Made by a program: the position numbers and the translations under genes
Source of the DNA: Frankiaceae bacterium
GTDB lineage: Bacteria; Actinomycetota; Actinomycetes; JAFAQI01
DNA: 33,768 nt
Reading direction: 5' to 3'
Assembly: GCA_019239875.1 (NCBI GenBank)
Contig: JAFAZI010000006.1
Location: forward strand, 1-33,768
The notes under the pieces: generated by a model
Databases searched by the model: none
Told to the model about the DNA's origin: nothing
Seen by the model: the letters and a program-made list of their open reading frames with translations, nothing else
Shown here: one piece after another, positions 30,273 through 33,768 of the stretch
How the letters are laid out: each line of letters starts with the position of its first letter
How positions within the stretch are numbered: the stretch's first letter is position 1

Positions 30273-33200
30273 TTACGGCATCAGCTTGAGCAGTCGGTCC
30301 TGGACCTGGTTGGCAGTTTCCCGCCCACCGATCACTGTAATGGGAGCGTTGACCGTTTTGCTGCCACCGCTGCCGAACCCGCCGCGCTCCAGCGCCGACA
30401 CGAAGCGCGAGAACAGGTCGGTCTCGACCGGCGACAAGACCAGCTCATCGCCCATGCTGGCCTTGGGCAGGAACCCCTGACCCTCGGCCATGCCGCCGTC
30501 GTCAAACAGGGAGCCGCCGGTCAGCCCGCCGAACAGCGCGTCCCCTGGGATCATCGTCGCCGCGCCGCCGAACGTGCCGCCGAGCAGCCCGGCGAAGATC
30601 GCCATAATGCCGCCGATCAGCGCGCCCATGAAGCCGCCCGCCGGATCGAACAGGTTCGCCAGAATGCCACCGCCGAACACCGCCGTCATCTGGTCGCCGA
30701 ACTGGGACATCAGGCCCTCGCCCACCATATTGATGATGGTCTCCGACATGGCCAGCGCGAAGTCGGTCCCGACCTCGGCGGCGATGTCCACGCCTGCCGA
30801 ACCGGCGGAGCTGATGACCGAGGACACGATGCCGCCAGCCGGGCCACCGCCCGCGCCCGCGATCGACGCGCCAGCAGCGCTCGCGCCCGCCTGGATCAGG
30901 GAGTTTGCCACCGCCTTGGCGATCGGGACGATGACCTTCTCGATCAGATACTTGATGATCGCCTGGATGACGATCTTCAGGATGCGAATGCGCTCGGCGG
31001 CGGCGGTCTCGGTACTGGTGGAGGAGCGCTCGATCAGGCCGGACGTGTCGTTCAGCAGTCGGCCCTGGGCGTCGAACGCCTTAAAGGCGTCACCTCGGAA
31101 CGATCGGAAGTCGTCCGACATTTCCACCATCGTGTCGCGGGCCTCGATGTCCACGCCGATCATCTTCAGCAGCACGCGGATCAGCAGGTTGACGATCGTG
31201 CCGATGATCGGGACCTCGGAGACCCCGAAGAACTCCGCGCCCACGACGTCGTTCACGTTCACGCCGCCGCCCGTGGCCATGTGGCGGATGCCGCCGCGCT
31301 TCTCCAGGGCGCGCCGGAAGTGCTCCACGCCGCTGATCCCGCCCATGCGGCTCACGTCGCCCTTGTCCAGGACAAACTCGCCCTGCTGGGCCAGGATCGG
31401 AACGCTGTCCTTACCGGGGATGCCGCCCCAGATCGCGCCGCCGGAGGCGAACAGCCCGCCCGCGATGGTGCTCGCCGGAGCCGCCATCTGGCTGCCAAGC
31501 GTGCCGCCCGTGGACGCCGCGCCCGAGGAGTTCACCGGCAGCTGGGCCACCGCGCTGCTCACCGCGTCGGCGATCGGCGGCGCGGCGGCGGTGCCAAGGC
31601 CCTGACCGATCGACTGGGTAACGCTGTCCTTCAGGCCCTCCAGGGCGTTCTGGACGCCCGCCTTCAGCGTCGGCTCCAGCGCCTCCTTGTTCAGCTTGTC
31701 GGACATCTGGGTGATGACGTCCACGATCTGATCGCGCATCGCCATCAGCTGGGCGTTGAGGCTGGTCATGGTGCGATCCATCAGCCCGGCGGTGTCGGAG
31801 AACAGCCGCCCGGTGGCGTCGAACCCGCCCGCCTGCTGAATGTTGGGCGCGCCGATGCCGCCCTCCCGCGTGAAGTCCTCGACGTGGAACCCGAGCGCGG
31901 CGGCGAGCGCCATCGGGTTCTGCTCGCCCACCAGGTCGCCGAGCGTGGCGTCAGGACGACGCTGGCCGTCGGGCGTGGTGAACGCGCCCGTCATCGCGCC
32001 GCCCAGATCGCCGATCACGTTCTGGGCAGCCTCGGAGCCGCCGGAGGCCAGCCCGTCCAGGAGTGGCTTGGCCAGCGGGCTGAGACCGCCGCCGCCCATG
32101 TTCACGACGTAGACCGGCGTTGCGCCGCCGTACTGGGCCGAGCTGCCGCCCAGCCCGCCGGTCATCCCAGGCGAGGCCAGGCCCGCGTTCGTGAACTGTT
32201 GGACGCCATCGAGGAGCTGGGCGTGAATGTGGTTGTAGTGGTCCTTCTGCTGCCAGAGCGTGCCGCTGGTGTCGATCCCGAGCTGGCTCGCGTTCGCCAT
32301 CAGGAACGAGTAAATCTGGTCGCCGAGGACCTTCGCGTCCGGCGGCGTCGGGTCATTCCCACCAGCCGCGCCGGGGATCATAATGTCGAGCGCCCGCCCG
32401 CTCGGGTGGTACGGCAGCGAGTCGGGCCGGACCCCGCCAATGTTCTTGATCTGGGGGAACGTGGACTCGATGACCTGGAGGAGGTTCTGGGCGGCGGGCT
32501 GGAGACCCTGCTGGCCGGTGACCGTGGTCCCGCCGGGCGTGGCCAGCGGGTAGGTCGTGGCGGTCGGAATCTGGCCGGAGCCGAGGAGCGCCTGGGCCTG
32601 GGCGGCGAACTGGTTGTAGTTCGACCCTGGGTAGCCGCCGCGCTCGATCCGGTCGGCGAAGAAGTTCAGCGGGTCGGCGTTCGCCGCCGCCGGGCCACCC
32701 TGGCGCGCCATCTCACCGAGGAGCCACTGAATCTGGGAAGCCGGATCGGAGCCGACGCCCTTGTCCGCCGAGGTCTGGAACAGGCTGTTATGCCCGGCGT
32801 TCATCGCCGAGGTGGACAGGCCCGACTCCAGCAGCGCCGCCTGGACCGCCGCCTGGCCGACCGCCGGGGAATAGCCCTGGCTGGTCACGGCGGCGTAGAT
32901 CGCGCGAGCGATGCTGCCCTGGTCGGTGCCCATCGCCACGCCGCCGACCGGCGTACCGGGCGCGGTGCCGGGGATAGCGCCCTTCTTCATCGAGGAGTCG
33001 CGGAAGCTCTGAAGCGACTTGATCAGCGAGGAGTTCTGCTCATCCAGGACGCCCGTGTAGCCGCCCGTGACGACCTGGGTCACCAGGTCGCTGATCGCCT
33101 GGTCGTCCAGCCCGCCCTTCTTCTTGTTCCGAGCCGACGTGATCGCGGTGATGACGGGGGAGTTCGCGTTCAGCCCGAGGCCCGCGACGTCGGCGAGGTT

Positions 33201-33767
33201 GCCGCTCAGCGCGAACTTGCTCAGCGAGGCGGCGATGGCGGCGAAGTCCACGCCCGCGCCGGGCAGAGCGGTGCCGCCCGCCGCCCCAGGAGCGCCGGAG
33301 GCGAACGAAGTCTGAGGCTTGTACGTCGTGGGGTCGGAGCCGATGATGGTCTCCGCGTCGAACCCCAGGGCCTCCAGCGCGCCCTTGGCGGCGTCATAGG
33401 CGCGGTTCTTCTTCTTGAGCGGGGTCCCGAACGGGCCGATCTCCTGCCCGGCGTCGGCGGCGTTGCTGACCGCCGTGGACATGGAGGCGGTGTTCGTCGC
33501 CGTCGCGTTCAGCGGCGCGGAGGTCCCGCCCTTGCCCGCGAGCAGGTCCCGAATCTGCTTCAGGACGTCCAGCTCGGACTCCGGCCCTGGCGGCAGGCCG
33601 GGGAGGATCGGGGTCCCGTCAGGGTTCACGCCGCCGTCGGCGTAGAACCGGGTGGACAGGTTGCGGCGGAACCGGGAGTTCAGCGCGTAGACGCCCGGCG
33701 CGCCGCCCAGCCCACGCACCGCCTCGGGGATCAGCACGCCCTCGCCGGGAGCCAGGACGGCGTTCAC
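30273..33767 (-). CDS. Tape measure protein, C-terminal part (gene continues past window)
   Basis: At least 1164 residues; the frame is open to the right edge, so the start and N-terminal part lie outside. It sets tail length and enters the host with the DNA. Near the visible start LAPGEGVLIPEAVRGLG (5-21) is a typical tape measure segment. Residues ~280-395 resemble a lytic transglycosylase/lysozyme-like domain (YSPAVGQAAVQAALLE314SG, FFADRIERGGYPGS). Residues ~425-520 resemble an M15-type metallopeptidase: H454-PSGRALD461, then H513-I-H515. The rest is Gly/Ala-rich helix, with hydrophobic segments (~930-1090, IRILKIVIQAIIKYLIEKVIVPIAK and GFMGALIGGIMAIFAGLLGG) that may form a membrane channel. 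Ends in TVIGGRETANQVQDRLLKLMP. Confidence 0.93.
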   Translation of the reverse strand: MNAVLAPGEGVLIPEAVRGLGGAPGVYALNSRFRRNLSTRFYADGGVNPDGTPILPGLPPGPESELDVLKQIRDLLAGKGGTSAPLNATATNTASMSTAVSNAADAGQEIGPFGTPLKKKNRAYDAAKGALEALGFDAETIIGSDPTTYKPQTSFASGAPGAAGGTALPGAGVDFAAIAASLSKFALSGNLADVAGLGLNANSPVITAITSARNKKKGGLDDQAISDLVTQVVTGGYTGVLDEQNSSLIKSLQSFRDSSMKKGAIPGTAPGTPVGGVAMGTDQGSIARAIYAAVTSQGYSPAVGQAAVQAALLESGLSTSAMNAGHNSLFQTSADKGVGSDPASQIQWLLGEMARQGGPAAANADPLNFFADRIERGGYPGSNYNQFAAQAQALLGSGQIPTATTYPLATPGGTTVTGQQGLQPAAQNLLQVIESTFPQIKNIGGVRPDSLPYHPSGRALDIMIPGAAGGNDPTPPDAKVLGDQIYSFLMANASQLGIDTSGTLWQQKDHYNHIHAQLLDGVQQFTNAGLASPGMTGGLGGSSAQYGGATPVYVVNMGGGGLSPLAKPLLDGLASGGSEAAQNVIGDLGGAMTGAFTTPDGQRRPDATLGDLVGEQNPMALAAALGFHVEDFTREGGIGAPNIQQAGGFDATGRLFSDTAGLMDRTMTSLNAQLMAMRDQIVDVITQMSDKLNKEALEPTLKAGVQNALEGLKDSVTQSIGQGLGTAAAPPIADAVSSAVAQLPVNSSGAASTGGTLGSQMAAPASTIAGGLFASGGAIWGGIPGKDSVPILAQQGEFVLDKGDVSRMGGISGVEHFRRALEKRGGIRHMATGGGVNVNDVVGAEFFGVSEVPIIGTIVNLLIRVLLKMIGVDIEARDTMVEMSDDFRSFRGDAFKAFDAQGRLLNDTSGLIERSSTSTETAAAERIRILKIVIQAIIKYLIEKVIVPIAKAVANSLIQAGASAAGASIAGAGGGPAGGIVSSVISSAGSAGVDIAAEVGTDFALAMSETIINMVGEGLMSQFGDQMTAVFGGGILANLFDPAGGFMGALIGGIMAIFAGLLGGTFGGAATMIPGDALFGGLTGGSLFDDGGMAEGQGFLPKASMGDELVLSPVETDLFSRFVSALERGGFGSGGSKTVNAPITVIGGRETANQVQDRLLKLMP

Positions 33768-33768
33768 G

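Noticed and set aside
1-33768. tRNA genes or integrase
   Set aside because: No cloverleaf-like segment was noticed in the gaps and no tyrosine or serine recombinase motif is present in any plausible gene; a dedicated tRNA scan was not possible.

Overview
This window is part of the genome of a tailed double-stranded DNA phage (siphovirus type) of a mycolic-acid-bearing actinobacterium such as Gordonia, Rhodococcus, Mycobacterium or Nocardia. The evidence is the very high G+C, dense coding with 4-base ATGA/GTGA overlaps, frequent GTG starts, a lysin B (an esterase only useful against a mycolate outer layer), a tail-tip protein of the ReqiPepy6 Gp37-like type, and actinophage-style minor tail proteins. 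The exact host genus cannot be fixed from the sequence. No integrase, terminase, portal or capsid gene is in the window; those must lie outside it.

Layout. 29-11487 (+ strand) is a DNA replication/recombination module: two unknown genes, a family A DNA polymerase with 3'-5' exonuclease, a MazG-like protein, a large prim-pol/AAA+ primase-helicase, two unknown genes, an SF2 helicase, a RecB/Cas4-like nuclease and a possible ssDNA-binding protein. It ends in a strong hairpin terminator at 11501-11538. 11588-14589 (- strand) is the lysis cassette, lysin A followed by lysin B. 14633-16434 (+ strand) is a small regulatory island: a Zn-finger protein, an XRE-type repressor-like protein, an excisionase-like HTH protein whose message looks leaderless, and a two-helix membrane protein. 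16412-33768 (- strand) is the tail module, read right to left: the end of the tape measure gene, a Dit-like minor tail protein, a Gp37-like tail-tip protein, two very large tail/fibre proteins, an HTSAYTPN-type virion protein, two small proteins, three tandem paralogues, the tail assembly chaperone pair with a probable -1 frameshift, a small fibre-like protein and a last minor tail protein.

The genes form a working set: copy the DNA (polymerase, primase-helicase, helicase, nuclease), build a tail that adsorbs to and penetrates a mycolate-coated wall (tape measure with two wall-degrading domains, carbohydrate-binding-like fibres), and lyse the host (lysin A for peptidoglycan, lysin B for mycolyl-arabinogalactan).

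The most interesting signals are: a tail chaperone pair about 12 kb downstream of the tape measure instead of upstream of it; three tandem diverged copies of one virion protein; a fibre with about twenty 20-residue repeats in strict register; a promoter element (CCCAAG, four bases, then a -10 box) recurring at four + strand gene starts; a start-associated sequence (CACAACCGACRAGGA) before several starts and once inside the nuclease gene; and strong hairpins at the predicted 5' ends of two transcripts.
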